Source: JAEMQF01 sp031419715
GTDB lineage: Bacteria > Pseudomonadota > Gammaproteobacteria > Burkholderiales > Burkholderiaceae_C
DNA: 16,713 bases
Assembly (NCBI GenBank): GCA_031419715.1
Contig: JANOLJ010000185.1
Location: 1 to 16,713, forward strand
Reading direction: 5' to 3'
In this document: one piece after another, positions 1 through 7,720 of the stretch
Layout: the number at the start of each line of letters is the position of its first letter
Numbering within the stretch: position 1 is the stretch's first letter
Made by a program: the position numbers and the translations under genes
The notes under the pieces: model-generated
The model's database searches: none
What the model saw: only the letters and a program-made list of their open reading frames with translations
Told to the model about the DNA's origin: nothing

Positions 1-684
1 GTCCACCGCGCCGGGCTGGTCGAGCAGGTATTCGGCATCCATTCCGAGCCGGTTCGCGGCAACCACCGCCTGCGTGCGGCTCGTCGCCTTCAGGGTGTTC
101 AGCACGGCGGTCAGGTGCGCCTTGACGGTGCGTTCGGCCAGGTCGAGTTCGCGGCAGATCTCCTTGTTGGCGCGCCCCTTCATCACCAGCGCGAGCACCT
201 GGCCCTGGCGCGGCGTCAGTCCGATGTCGGCTGCGGACGTCACGCGACCTCGAATCCCGGCGGGCAAGGGGTCATCGACGCCCGCCTGCCCCAACGCCGC
301 CTCGGGCGGGACGTAGACCGACCCGGCGAGCACGAGCTGCAGGGTGCTGACGATGGTTTCGCGGCCCGACGACTTGGGAATGAATCCCACGGCGCCGCGC
401 TTCATCACTTCGCTCACGGTGTCGCGGTCGCGCGTGCTCGACACGACGACGACCGGCGTGGTCGGGTGCTCGCTGCGAAAGCGCGTCAGCGCCGCAATGC
501 CGCGCAGGCCCGGCAGGTTCAGGTCGAGCAGCACGAGGTCGAGGTCGGGGTGCTCGCGCGCCGTGGCCAGCGCGCTCAGGCAGTCCTGCGCCTGCAGCAC
601 CTCGACGGCGCCACGCAGCTGCGTGACAAGCTGGGACATCGCCTCGCGCACCAGCGGGTGATCGTCAACGACCAGGATTTTCAT
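1..684 (-). CDS. NarL/FixJ-type response regulator, C-terminus outside window
   Basis: This is a two-component response regulator that would bind DNA once phosphorylated by an unseen sensor kinase. The start ATG (complement of 682-684) opens MKILVVDDHPLVREAM, a classic receiver start. The acidic pocket is D7/D8, the phosphoacceptor is D54 in LLDLNLPG, the switch residue is S82/S83 in VVVVSS, and the conserved lysine is K104 in FIPKSS. A LuxR-type helix-turn-helix follows from about residue 150 (LTPRQGQVLALVMKGRANKE, then AERTVKAHL). The frame is open to base 1, giving 228 codons; the family is usually 210-230 residues, so only a short tail is missing. It is transcribed away from the haloperoxidase gene, with 162 bp between them. 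The target genes cannot be told. Confidence in the family is high. Confidence 0.93.
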   Translation of the reverse strand, partial: MKILVVDDHPLVREAMSQLVTQLRGAVEVLQAQDCLSALATAREHPDLDLVLLDLNLPGLRGIAALTRFRSEHPTTPVVVVSSTRDRDTVSEVMKRGAVGFIPKSSGRETIVSTLQLVLAGSVYVPPEAALGQAGVDDPLPAGIRGRVTSAADIGLTPRQGQVLALVMKGRANKEICRELDLAERTVKAHLTAVLNTLKATSRTQAVVAANRLGMDAEYLLDQPGAVD

Positions 685-846
685 TCGGCCCCGCCTTTGA
701 AAGCAGTCTACCCGTCGCGGCTGCGGCGCGGCCGGCCCTTTCGGGCTAGCCCGTGGGGCCCATTCACAAGCCCTCGCAGGAGACCGACATTGGGTGCCCA
801 GGCACAGCGTGCCGCAACCGATTCTTTCCACTGACAGGAGTTCATC

Positions 847-2106
847 ATGATCCGAACCGACCCACGGCGATCCGCTGCTGCGCGCAGTGGGGTGCCTGCC
901 TGGCTGTGCGGCCTTTGCATCGCGCTGCCGATGGGCGCTGCCCGCGCCGACATCGTCACCGACTGGAACGAGAAGGCCGCGGCCGTGATGGAGGCTGAAA
1001 AAGTGACGGGCGGCTATCCGGCAGCTCGCAGCCTTTCGATCATGCATGCAGCGCTATTCGACGCCGTCAACGCCGTCGAAAAACGCCACGCACCGTACTC
1101 CTCCACACCGATCGAGGCCGCCGGGGCCTCTGCGGATGTCGCGGCCCATGCCGCAGCGCGGCGCGCGCTGACCGAGCTGTACCCGCGCCAGAAACCCATG
1201 ATCGACGCCGCCTTCGATGCCGCGGTGTCGAAGGTTGCCGAAGGCACCGCCAAGGCCGCCGGCGGCGCCGCTGGCGACAAGGCCGCGCTCGCGCTGGTGC
1301 AACTGCGTGCAGGCGACGGCGCGGTCAGCCCCAACACCTACCGGCCGAACACCGCGCCGAGCGTTTATGTGATCACGGCAGCGCCGATCATGCCGTGGGC
1401 GGGAGCGGTCAAGCCCTTGGCGTTGCGCAGCGTCGCGCAGTTCCGGCCCGGCCCGCCGCCCGCCCTGAACAGCGCGATCTACGCGCGCGACTACGACGAA
1501 ACGATGGCGCTGGGCTCGGCGAAGAGCCTCAAGCGCACCGACTGGCAAGCGGAAACCGCGAAGTTCTGGGTCATCAGCGGCGTCACGGCGTGGAACCAGG
1601 CGGCGCGCGGCCTCATCGCCGCGAAACCGCTGCCGCTGATTGAGAGCGCCAGGCTGTATGCGCAACTCAACCTGGCCTTGCACGACGCCCTGCTGGCTGT
1701 CTTGGAAGCCAAGTACGAATACGCGTTCTGGCGCCCGGTCACCGCGATCCGCAGCGGCGACCGCGACGGCAACGACGCCACCGAGCGCGACGCCGGCTGG
1801 ACGCCGCTGATCGAGACGCCGCTGCACCCCGAATATCCTTGCGCGCATTGTGTGGCTGACGGCGCCGGCGGCGTGGTGCTGAAGTCCGCCTTTGGCACCG
1901 GCACGGTCCCCGAGTTCACGCTGACCTATGCGGCGATGCCCGGGGTGGTGCGCAAGTACACGAGCATCCAACAGCTCGAAGATGAAGTGGCGATGGCACG
2001 CATCTGGGGCGGCGTGCACTTCCGCAACAGCAACGATGTCGGCAACGCGCTGGGCGCGAAGGTCGGCGAGTATGTCTTGCAGAACTACCTGCAGCCGCGT
2101 CGCTGA
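847..2106 (+). CDS. Secreted vanadium-dependent haloperoxidase / PAP2-family protein
   Basis: This 419-residue protein has a Sec-type signal peptide (basic start, hydrophobic stretch around residues 19-31, likely cleavage after ARA at 34), so it acts in the periplasm or outside the cell. The three vanadate/phosphate-binding motifs of the haloperoxidase-acid phosphatase superfamily are present in order: K289 and R296 in KYEYAFWRP, the catalytic-histidine motif HPEYPCAHC with H334, and R385 and H391 in ARIWGGVHFR. Spacings (K+7=R, R+6=H) match known chloroperoxidases. Known enzymes use H2O2 to oxidise halides, or hydrolyse phosphate esters; which reaction applies cannot be decided here. One oddity: the usual P-S-G-H is P-C-A-H, so the vanadate-contacting Ser is replaced by Cys. 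The start is supported by an AGGAG at 836-840. It is monocistronic, facing a truncated cupin gene. Confidence 0.88.
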   Translation: MIRTDPRRSAAARSGVPAWLCGLCIALPMGAARADIVTDWNEKAAAVMEAEKVTGGYPAARSLSIMHAALFDAVNAVEKRHAPYSSTPIEAAGASADVAAHAAARRALTELYPRQKPMIDAAFDAAVSKVAEGTAKAAGGAAGDKAALALVQLRAGDGAVSPNTYRPNTAPSVYVITAAPIMPWAGAVKPLALRSVAQFRPGPPPALNSAIYARDYDETMALGSAKSLKRTDWQAETAKFWVISGVTAWNQAARGLIAAKPLPLIESARLYAQLNLALHDALLAVLEAKYEYAFWRPVTAIRSGDRDGNDATERDAGWTPLIETPLHPEYPCAHCVADGAGGVVLKSAFGTGTVPEFTLTYAAMPGVVRKYTSIQQLEDEVAMARIWGGVHFRNSNDVGNALGAKVGEYVLQNYLQPRR

Positions 2107-2190
2107 CCCGGTCGCGCGAACTCGCACTCCGTCGCAAGGTCAATCCCGGGCTCGACGCGTTGCGGGTGCGCGCCGGTCCGGCCTGTGTGC

Positions 2191-2475
2191 TTAACCCGTA
2201 CTCGGCTTCCAGTCCTTGCCCTTCAGCTCGACGATGTAGGTGCGCGTTCCCGAGCCGCCGATGATCTCGGCCGAGTGCGTTTCGGCTTCGGCGAAGAACA
2301 CGTGGCCAGGCGGCACGTCGGGAAACGTCACCTTGCCGTGTTCGGTCTTCTTCAGCTTCGCGCCGGTGAGCGAAATCGTCACGTGCGCCGGGTGGTAGTG
2401 CATGCCCTGGCCGCACACGCCCAACCCCGAGCGGCTCTTGTACTCGAGGATGCGGACGCGGTCGTTGTCGAGCAC
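2191..2475 (-). pseudogene. Cupin-domain protein missing its N-terminus
   Basis: Reading on the minus strand from about 2475 to the TAA at 2191-2193 gives about 94 residues of a small single-domain cupin, starting in VLDNDRVRILEY. Cupin motif 1 is seen as MHYHPAHVTISL and motif 2 as ETHSAEIIGG, ending IVELKGKDWKPSTG. Small cupins of this type begin about 15 residues before the DNDRVR segment with a start codon; here that part is gone, and upstream of 2475 the DNA is instead antisense to an acyl-CoA dehydrogenase remnant. The frame stays open back to 2829, so a longer chimeric product with a nonsense N-terminus is formally possible, but I read it as a gene decapitated by a deletion or recombination. 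The metal ligands look intact. Its original partner may have been the haloperoxidase next door; that is a guess. Confidence 0.72.
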
Positions 2476-3040
2476 CCGTTCTACACGGCCGATCACGAAG
2501 CCTTTCGCGACACGCTGCGGCGCTTCGTCGCGCGCGAAATCACGCCGAACGTCCAGGCCTGGGAGCAAGCCGAAGGCTTTCCTTTGAAGCTGTACCGCCA
2601 AGCCGCCGAGATCGGCCTGCTGGGCCTGGGCTTCCCGCAGGCCTATGGCGGCAATGAAGGTGACCTGTTCATGAGCATCATCGCCGCGCAGGAACTGGCG
2701 CGTTGCGGCGCGGGAGGTGTGCACCGGCGGGCCTGGCGCGGGCGGCGTGTCGCTGTTGCTAATTGAAAAAGGCATGCCCGGCTTCACCCAGACGGCGCTG
2801 CACAAGATGGGCTGGCACAGCTCCGACACGGCGGCGCTTTACTTCGACAACTGCCGCGTTCCGGTAGAGCACCTGGTGGGCCATGAAAACCAGGGCTTCA
2901 AGGCCAACATGCTCAACTTCAACCGCGAGCGCATCTACCGAGAGGTGAAAGTCAACGCCATCGGCGGCGGCGCCGAGGAAGTGATGCGTGACCTGGCGGC
3001 ACGCCAACTCGGCTTTCACAGCGGCAGCATGCCATCATGA
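2470..3040 (+). pseudogene. Acyl-CoA dehydrogenase remnant with two internal deletions and a frameshift
   Basis: Three pieces of one acyl-CoA dehydrogenase are visible. Piece 1 (about 2470-2715) carries the N-terminal helical domain, EHPFYTADHEAFRDTLRRF to AAQELARCGAGG. Piece 2, in the next frame from about 2720, resumes at TGGPGAGGVSLLLIEKGMPG and runs to LNFNRERI. Piece 3 continues directly as YREVKVNAIGGGAEEVMRDL and ends at the TGA at 3038-3040. Aligned by eye with the intact paralogue at 10722-11867, roughly 92 residues (about 86-178, including the FAD/substrate signature) and roughly 108 residues (about 247-354) are missing. The original start codon is also lost at the junction with the cupin. 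The product cannot be an active dehydrogenase. It lies 58 bp upstream of the AtuA-family gene on the same strand and was probably its operon partner. Confidence 0.85.
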
Positions 3041-3098
3041 GCAACGCGTTGCCGCGCGGGCGCGGCGCGCGCCGCATTCGACAGACAAAGGAAGCACC

Positions 3099-4892
3099 AT
3101 GACGACTCCTGCACACCGCGACACACTGCGCATCGGCGGCGCTTCCGGCTTCTGGGGCGACACCGAGTTCGCCGCGGCACAACTCGTCAGGCAGGGCGAG
3201 ATCGACGTGCTCGTCTTCGACTACCTGGCCGAGATCACGATGTCGCTGCTGATCCGCGCCCGCGCCAAGGACCCGGCGCTGGGCTATGCGCCGGACTTCA
3301 TCGCGACACTCAAGCCGCTGCTGAAGGAGATCAAGGCGCGCGGCATCCGGGTGATTGCCAACGCGGGCGGCGTGAACCCGTCCGCGTGCCGCGACGCACT
3401 CATGGCCGCGGCGCAGGCCGAGGGCGTGGATCTGAAAATCGCCGCCGTGCTCGGCGACGATGTGATGGGGCAAGTGGAAGCGATGCGCGCGGCGGGCGTG
3501 ACGGAAATGTTCTCCGGCGCCGCGTTCCCGCAAAAGGTGATGAGCGCGAACGCCTACCTCGGCGCGTTCCCGATCGCCGCGGCGCTCCGCGCGGGCGCGG
3601 ACATCGTTGTCACCGGCCGCTGCGTCGACAGCGCCGTGACACTCGCGCCCTTGATCGCCAAGTTCGGCTGGAAGGAAAGTGACTTCGACCTGCTCGCCCA
3701 AGGCAGCCTGGCCGGGCACCTGCTCGAATGCGGCGCCCACGCCACCGGCGGCAACTACACCGACTGGCAAAGCGTGCCGGGCTGGGACGACATGGGTTTC
3801 CCGATCGCCGAATGCCGCGACGACGGCAGCTTCGTCATCACCAAGGCGCCGGGCACGGGTGGCCTGGTGTGCCCCTCGACGGTGGGCGAGCAGATGCTCT
3901 ACGAGATCGGCGACCCGCGCGCCTACATCTTGCCCGACGTGGTGTGCGACTTCACTGGCGTGACGCTCACGCCAGCGGGCCCGGATCGCGTGGAGGTGAA
4001 AGGCGCGCGCGGCCGCCCCGCCTCCGACCAGGCGAAGGTGAGCGTGACCTATGCCGACGGATTTCGCGCGACAAGCCTGTTCATGATCGGCGGCATCGAC
4101 GCCGGTGCCAAGGCGCAGCGCGTCGGCGTGGCACTGCTGGCGCGCATGCGGCGCCACTGCGCCGAGCGCGGCTGGCCCGACTTCACGCACACAAGCGTCG
4201 AAGCCATCGGTGCCGAAGCCACCTATGGCCCGCGGGCCCGTAGCGGCTCACGCGAAGTCGTGCTCAAGATCGGGGTACGCCACGCGTTGAAAGACGCGCT
4301 GGAGCTGTTCTCGCGCGAAGTGGCACCAATGGCGCTGATGTCGGCCCCGGCGATCACCGGCTACACAGGCGGGCGGCCGAAAGTGCAGCCCGTCGTGCGG
4401 CTGTTTTCATGCCTCATTCCCACATCGCAGGTCTCGGCGAGCATCGACATGGGTGCGCAGCGCGTCACCGCGCCGCAACTCGGCGGCACGCGCTTCGATG
4501 CGCGCAACTTGCCTGAAGTGACGGGCCCGCTGCCCGGTCCGGACGCCTTCGCGCGCGGCACGCGCACTGTGCCGCTGCTGCAACTCGCCTGGGGCCGCAG
4601 CGGCGACAAAGGCGACTCGGCGAACATCGGCATCATCGCGCGCCGACCCGAATTCCTGCCCTTCATCCGCGCGGCGATTCCCGAAGATGCCGTGGCGCAA
4701 TGGTTCGCCCACCTAATGACGGGCCGCGTGCAGCGCCACGACCTGCCGGGCATACACGCACTGAACTTCGTGCTGCACGAATCACTGGGCGGCGGCGGCA
4801 TCGCCTCGCTGCGCATGGATCCGCAGGGCAAGGCGTATGCGCAAATGCTGCTGGATCACCCGGTGGCGGTGCCGGCGCAATGGGCTTTTTGA
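3099..4892 (+). CDS. AtuA-family (DUF1446) acyl-CoA catabolism protein with C-terminal ferredoxin-fold domain
   Basis: The 597-residue product opens with the family hallmark LRIGGASGFWGDTEFAA, continues with LVFDYLAEITMSLL and a glycine-rich VIANAGGVNPSACRDAL, and has VVTGRCVDSAVTLAPLI around residues 170-187. The last about 110 residues (LLQLAWGRSGDKGDSANIGI onward) form the separate AtuA-like ferredoxin-fold domain. AtuA is required for acyclic terpene (citronellol/geraniol) utilisation in Pseudomonas, but its biochemical role is unsettled, and many homologues sit in other acyl-CoA degradation clusters. The start at 3099 is preferred over upstream in-frame codons because of the AAAGGAAG at 3087-3094 and because homology begins just after it. 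The upstream neighbour is the dehydrogenase remnant; the downstream one is convergent. I infer a role in the pathway encoded by the surrounding genes, not terpene use specifically. Confidence 0.88.
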   Translation: MTTPAHRDTLRIGGASGFWGDTEFAAAQLVRQGEIDVLVFDYLAEITMSLLIRARAKDPALGYAPDFIATLKPLLKEIKARGIRVIANAGGVNPSACRDALMAAAQAEGVDLKIAAVLGDDVMGQVEAMRAAGVTEMFSGAAFPQKVMSANAYLGAFPIAAALRAGADIVVTGRCVDSAVTLAPLIAKFGWKESDFDLLAQGSLAGHLLECGAHATGGNYTDWQSVPGWDDMGFPIAECRDDGSFVITKAPGTGGLVCPSTVGEQMLYEIGDPRAYILPDVVCDFTGVTLTPAGPDRVEVKGARGRPASDQAKVSVTYADGFRATSLFMIGGIDAGAKAQRVGVALLARMRRHCAERGWPDFTHTSVEAIGAEATYGPRARSGSREVVLKIGVRHALKDALELFSREVAPMALMSAPAITGYTGGRPKVQPVVRLFSCLIPTSQVSASIDMGAQRVTAPQLGGTRFDARNLPEVTGPLPGPDAFARGTRTVPLLQLAWGRSGDKGDSANIGIIARRPEFLPFIRAAIPEDAVAQWFAHLMTGRVQRHDLPGIHALNFVLHESLGGGGIASLRMDPQGKAYAQMLLDHPVAVPAQWAF

Positions 4893-4902
4893 CGGTTGAT
4901 GG

Positions 4903-4950
4903 GGTTGTTGCCGCGTTCAATGCGGTGAGCATTGATGCTGGTGAACAACC
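4903..4950. terminator. Nested double-stem palindrome between convergent genes
   Basis: An outer pair GGTTGTT (4903-4909) / AACAACC (4944-4950) encloses an inner perfect hairpin TCAATGC-GGTGA-GCATTGA (4917-4935). It sits in the 165-bp gap between the convergent AtuA and transglutaminase genes, where a bidirectional terminator is expected. There is no T-tract, so it is either a weak or factor-assisted terminator or another cruciform element. Confidence 0.4.
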
Positions 4951-5057
4951 TCTTGCTGTCTATCGTAGGGGACCGCTTGTCCTGTGCGGCGCCGCGCTGA
5001 CCGCCAAATGCAGACGCGCACTCACGCGCAATGACTGCCACAGGAAAGCACGCAAGC

Positions 5058-5762
5058 TCACGCCACCCGCGCCTTCAGCACATCGCGCTCAAAATCCGCG
5101 CTCGCGCTCTGCTGGCTCCAGGTCTCCATATTCGGGTAGTGCTCCCGAAACACGCCGAGCAGCGTCGTGCGTGGCACGTCGTCGAAGACGCCGCGCTCAT
5201 TCACGTACTCCATGTGGCGGCGACCGCTCGCGTCGAACTCGTGAAAGATCGAGTCGGCGCGGCCGTCGAATTCGAGCGGGCGAATGCCGGCCTTCTGGCA
5301 CAGCGTGAGGTTGAACGACGGTGTCGCCTTGACCCAGCGGTTATCGATCCACAGGTCGGTGTAGCCGTGGAAGACGAACAGGTCGCCACCCATCATCTGC
5401 TGCAGCTTCGCGCTGGTGAGGTGGTTGCGCACGTCGGCATAGCCCAAGCGCGACGGCACACCCATGGCACGCGCGGCGGCCGCCAGCAGCGCCGCCTTCG
5501 AGATGCAGAAACCCCGACCGGATTCGATGACATTGCTCGCCATCAGACCGCGCTCCGACAAATCGACGTTGTAGGGGTCGTAGCGAAACTGGTCACGCAC
5601 CGCGTAGTAGAGCTTCACCGCGATGTCGCGCGGTGCCATGCCCGCATCGGCGGTGGCGCGCGCGAAGGCGATCACGGCAGCGTGACCGCTGTCAACGTAG
5701 TGCGCGGGCGCGAGGTAAGGGGCGAAATCGGCATTGGTGCCGGGCGCGGCTTGAGTCATCAT
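5058..5762 (-). CDS. Transglutaminase-like cysteine protease-fold protein
   Basis: This 234-residue cytoplasmic protein has no signal peptide. It contains the transglutaminase-like core: nucleophile C86 in SGRGFCISKAALLAAAARAM, followed by the GVPSRLGYADVRNHL strand, and H132 in FVFHGYTDLWIDNRW. The third residue of the triad, normally Asp in a WxxxDPT context, is Thr147 in WVKATPSFN. Bacterial proteins of this fold are often peptidases or amidases; the substrate here is unknown. The start is either of two adjacent ATGs (5762 or 5759). It is transcribed divergently from the SDR gene, and the 147-bp gap between them holds the TetR-type operator at 5864-5883. Co-regulation with acyl-CoA enzymes is therefore likely, for example through cleavage of an amide-linked or thioester acyl group; that is speculation. 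Confidence 0.85.
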   Translation of the reverse strand: MMTQAAPGTNADFAPYLAPAHYVDSGHAAVIAFARATADAGMAPRDIAVKLYYAVRDQFRYDPYNVDLSERGLMASNVIESGRGFCISKAALLAAAARAMGVPSRLGYADVRNHLTSAKLQQMMGGDLFVFHGYTDLWIDNRWVKATPSFNLTLCQKAGIRPLEFDGRADSIFHEFDASGRRHMEYVNERGVFDDVPRTTLLGVFREHYPNMETWSQQSASADFERDVLKARVA

Positions 5763-5863
5763 GGGCTTTCAAGGTGGGTGCGAAGTGCGTTGCGGCAACC
5801 CGAGCAAACCCCGGTGCCAGCGAGCGCTGATTGTCGTGGCGCTGACGGGTGGCCACGGTATCA

Positions 5864-5883
5864 TCGAACATACGTTAGTTAGA
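5864..5883. promoter_or_regulatory. TetR-type operator, copy 1
   Basis: The 20-bp sequence TCGAACATACGTTAGTTAGA is an imperfect palindrome: 7 of 10 base pairs match about the centre AC/GT, giving AAC-N2-ACGT-N2-GTT. The identical 20 bp recurs at 11912-11931 beside the tetR gene. Here it lies between the divergent transglutaminase and SDR genes. A TATCAT hexamer (5859-5864) abuts it and could be the -10 of the SDR promoter, so bound repressor would block transcription. The sequence identity is seen; binding by the TetR protein encoded at 11942 is inferred. Confidence 0.8.
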
Positions 5884-5909
5884 GGTCGATTTGGAGCAGG
5901 AGAACCCGC

Positions 5910-6830
5910 ATGAACCAGGGCACGATGTTGCAGGACAAGGTCGCCGTGATCACCGGTTCCGGCCGGGGCATCGGGCGCGACATCGCGCTGCAAATGGCGG
6001 CGCAGGGCGCGAAAATTGTCGTCAACGACATCGGTGCATCGGTCAGCGGCGAGGGCAGCGATTCAAGCCCGGGCGAGCAGGTGGTGGCTGAAATCAAGGC
6101 GGCGGGCGGCCAGGCCGTTCTGTCCACCGACAGCGTGTCGGACTGGAAGAGCGCGAACCGCATCATTCAATGCGCGGCAGATACCTTCGGGCGCATCGAC
6201 ATCGTCGTCAACAACGCCGGCATCCTGCGCGACCGCATGTTCTTCAACATGTCGATCGAAGAATGGCACTCCGTGATCGACGTGCACCTGCACGGCACGT
6301 TCTATGTTTCGCGCGCCGCGGCGCCGCATTTCAAGACGCAGAACTCGGGCGCCTATGTGCACATGACGTCGACGTCGGGCCTGATCGGCAACCTCGGCCA
6401 GGCCAACTATGCGGCGGCGAAACTGGGCATCGTCGGCATTTCGCGCTCGATCGCGGGCGACATGGCGCGCTTCAATGTGCGCTCGAACTGCATTTCGCCG
6501 TTCGCCTGGAGCCGCATGATCGGCTCGATCCCCACCGAAACGCCCGCGCAGCAGGCGCGCGTGGACAAGCTGAAGACGCTGGGCACGGCGCAGATCGCCC
6601 CAATGGCGGCATTTCTCGCGAGCGATGCGGCGGCCGAAGTGACGTCACAGATTTTCGCGGTGCGCGGGAACGAGATCTTCCTGATGAGTCAGTCGCGCCC
6701 GATCCGCTGCATGCACACCGATCAGGGCTGGACGCCGGAGACGATTGCGCAGCGCGTGCTGCCGGCAATGAAGCCGAGCTTCGTCGCGCTCGAATCGTCG
6801 GGGCAGGTGTTCTCTTGGGACCCGGTGTGA
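5910..6830 (+). CDS. SDR-family dehydrogenase, resembling the (3R)-hydroxyacyl-CoA dehydrogenase domain of HSD17B4
   Basis: This 306-residue short-chain dehydrogenase has the cofactor motif TGSGRGIG (15-22), the structural NNAG (101-104), and the catalytic Ser154, Tyr167 and Lys171 in STSGLIGNLGQANYAAAKLG. The segment NNAGILRDRMFFNMSIEEWH and the GNLGQANY motif are typical of the dehydrogenase domain of peroxisomal multifunctional enzyme type 2 and of bacterial relatives that oxidise 3-hydroxyacyl-CoA with NAD+. The C-terminal extension after about residue 235 (SRPIRCMHTDQGWTPETIAQ) also occurs in that group. The start at 5910 has AGGAGA at 5898-5903; a second ATG at 5925 is possible. It heads an operon with the crotonase 28 bp downstream, and the TetR operator lies 26 bp upstream. 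Substrate chain type is unknown. Confidence 0.88.
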   Translation: MNQGTMLQDKVAVITGSGRGIGRDIALQMAAQGAKIVVNDIGASVSGEGSDSSPGEQVVAEIKAAGGQAVLSTDSVSDWKSANRIIQCAADTFGRIDIVVNNAGILRDRMFFNMSIEEWHSVIDVHLHGTFYVSRAAAPHFKTQNSGAYVHMTSTSGLIGNLGQANYAAAKLGIVGISRSIAGDMARFNVRSNCISPFAWSRMIGSIPTETPAQQARVDKLKTLGTAQIAPMAAFLASDAAAEVTSQIFAVRGNEIFLMSQSRPIRCMHTDQGWTPETIAQRVLPAMKPSFVALESSGQVFSWDPV

Positions 6831-6858
6831 AGCGCGCCGACGCACGAGGACTGTTGCG

Positions 6859-7662
6859 ATGAACTACGCCGACTTCCAGTTCCTGAAATTCGAGCCCAAG
6901 CCGAACGGCGTGCTGCTGATCACGATCAATCGCCCCGAGGTGATGAACGCGACGAACGCGCGCCTGCACTGGGAACTGACGAAGGTGTGGGGCGTGGTTG
7001 ACGCCGACGACACGACCAGGGTTGCTGTCATCACCGGCGCGGGCGACAAGGCGTTTTCGGCCGGTGGCGACTTGAGCTGGATTGACGAGATGGTGGGCAA
7101 CCCGAGGGAGGTCACCCTCGTCATGGAAGAAGCCGCCGCGATCGTCTACAACCTGATGGACTGTCGCAAGCCCGTCATCTCGGCGATCAACGGCGTGGCG
7201 GTCGGCGCGGGCCTGGCGGTGGCGCTGATGGCCGACATCTCCATCATGGCCGAAGAGGCAAAGCTCACCGATGGCCATGTGAAGCTCGGCGTCGCCGCGG
7301 GCGACCATGCGGCGATTTTGTGGCCGCTGCTCTGCGGCATGGCCAAGGCCAAGTACTACCTGCTGACGGCCGACTTTGTGAGCGGCAAGGAGGCCGAGCG
7401 CATCGGCCTGGTGAGCCTGTGCGTGCCGCGTGCGCAGTTGCTGGACAAGGCGATGGAAGTCGCGAACAAGCTCGGCCAGGGCAGCCAACAGGCGATCCGC
7501 CTCACGAAGCGCTCGCTGAACGGCTGGATGAACATGGCGCGGCCGATCTTCGAAAGCTCATTGGCGATGGAGATGATGTGCTTTCTCGGCGAAGACGCTC
7601 CCGAGGGCGTGGCCGCGGTGCGCGAGAAACGCGCGCCGAAGTTTCCGTCGGCAAACCGCTGA
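6859..7662 (+). CDS. Crotonase (enoyl-CoA hydratase/isomerase) family protein lacking both hydratase glutamates
   Basis: The 267-residue protein has the crotonase fold: TINRPEVMNATN at the start, the oxyanion-hole segment FSAGGDLS (66-73) and the second one NGVAVGAGLA (111-120). In rat enoyl-CoA hydratase the catalytic residues are Glu144 and Glu164; by alignment these are Ala120 and His140 (LTDGHVKLG). An Asp149-His150 pair in GVAAGDHAAI could serve instead. It should still bind acyl-CoA, but ordinary hydration is doubtful; isomerase, hydrolase or lyase chemistry is possible. It has a good ribosome site (GAGGA, 6846-6850) and follows the SDR gene by 28 bp in the same operon. Family assignment is certain, reaction is not. 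Confidence 0.9.
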   Translation: MNYADFQFLKFEPKPNGVLLITINRPEVMNATNARLHWELTKVWGVVDADDTTRVAVITGAGDKAFSAGGDLSWIDEMVGNPREVTLVMEEAAAIVYNLMDCRKPVISAINGVAVGAGLAVALMADISIMAEEAKLTDGHVKLGVAAGDHAAILWPLLCGMAKAKYYLLTADFVSGKEAERIGLVSLCVPRAQLLDKAMEVANKLGQGSQQAIRLTKRSLNGWMNMARPIFESSLAMEMMCFLGEDAPEGVAAVREKRAPKFPSANR

Positions 7663-7682
7663 TCCTGCGCCCTGACCGCCCC

Positions 7683-7701
7683 ATACGGTAAACTGCCGTA
7701 T
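7683..7701. promoter_or_regulatory. Candidate autoregulatory operator of the RHH/GNAT pair
   Basis: A perfect inverted repeat ATACGG-N7-CCGTAT lies 19 bp before the antitoxin start. RHH antitoxins of GNAT modules repress their own operons by binding such sites. The 6-7-6 geometry is the same as at 14777-14795, in front of the second toxin-antitoxin pair. Confidence 0.55.
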
Positions 7702-7720
7702 CGTTCACCTGGAGCCACCC

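Noticed and set aside
1054..2127. A 357-codon minus-strand open frame antisense to the haloperoxidase gene
   Set aside because: No motifs, Arg/Ala/Val-rich; the plus strand has all haloperoxidase motifs and a signal peptide.
2952..4190. A long open frame (412 codons) on the minus strand antisense to the AtuA-family gene
   Set aside because: Low-complexity Arg/Ala/His-rich translation with no family motif; it is the usual shadow frame of a GC-rich gene.
4903..4950. Integron attC site
   Set aside because: The outer arms contain GTTGTT/AACAAC but the required order RYYYAAC ... GTTRRRY is not met, and no integron genes are near.
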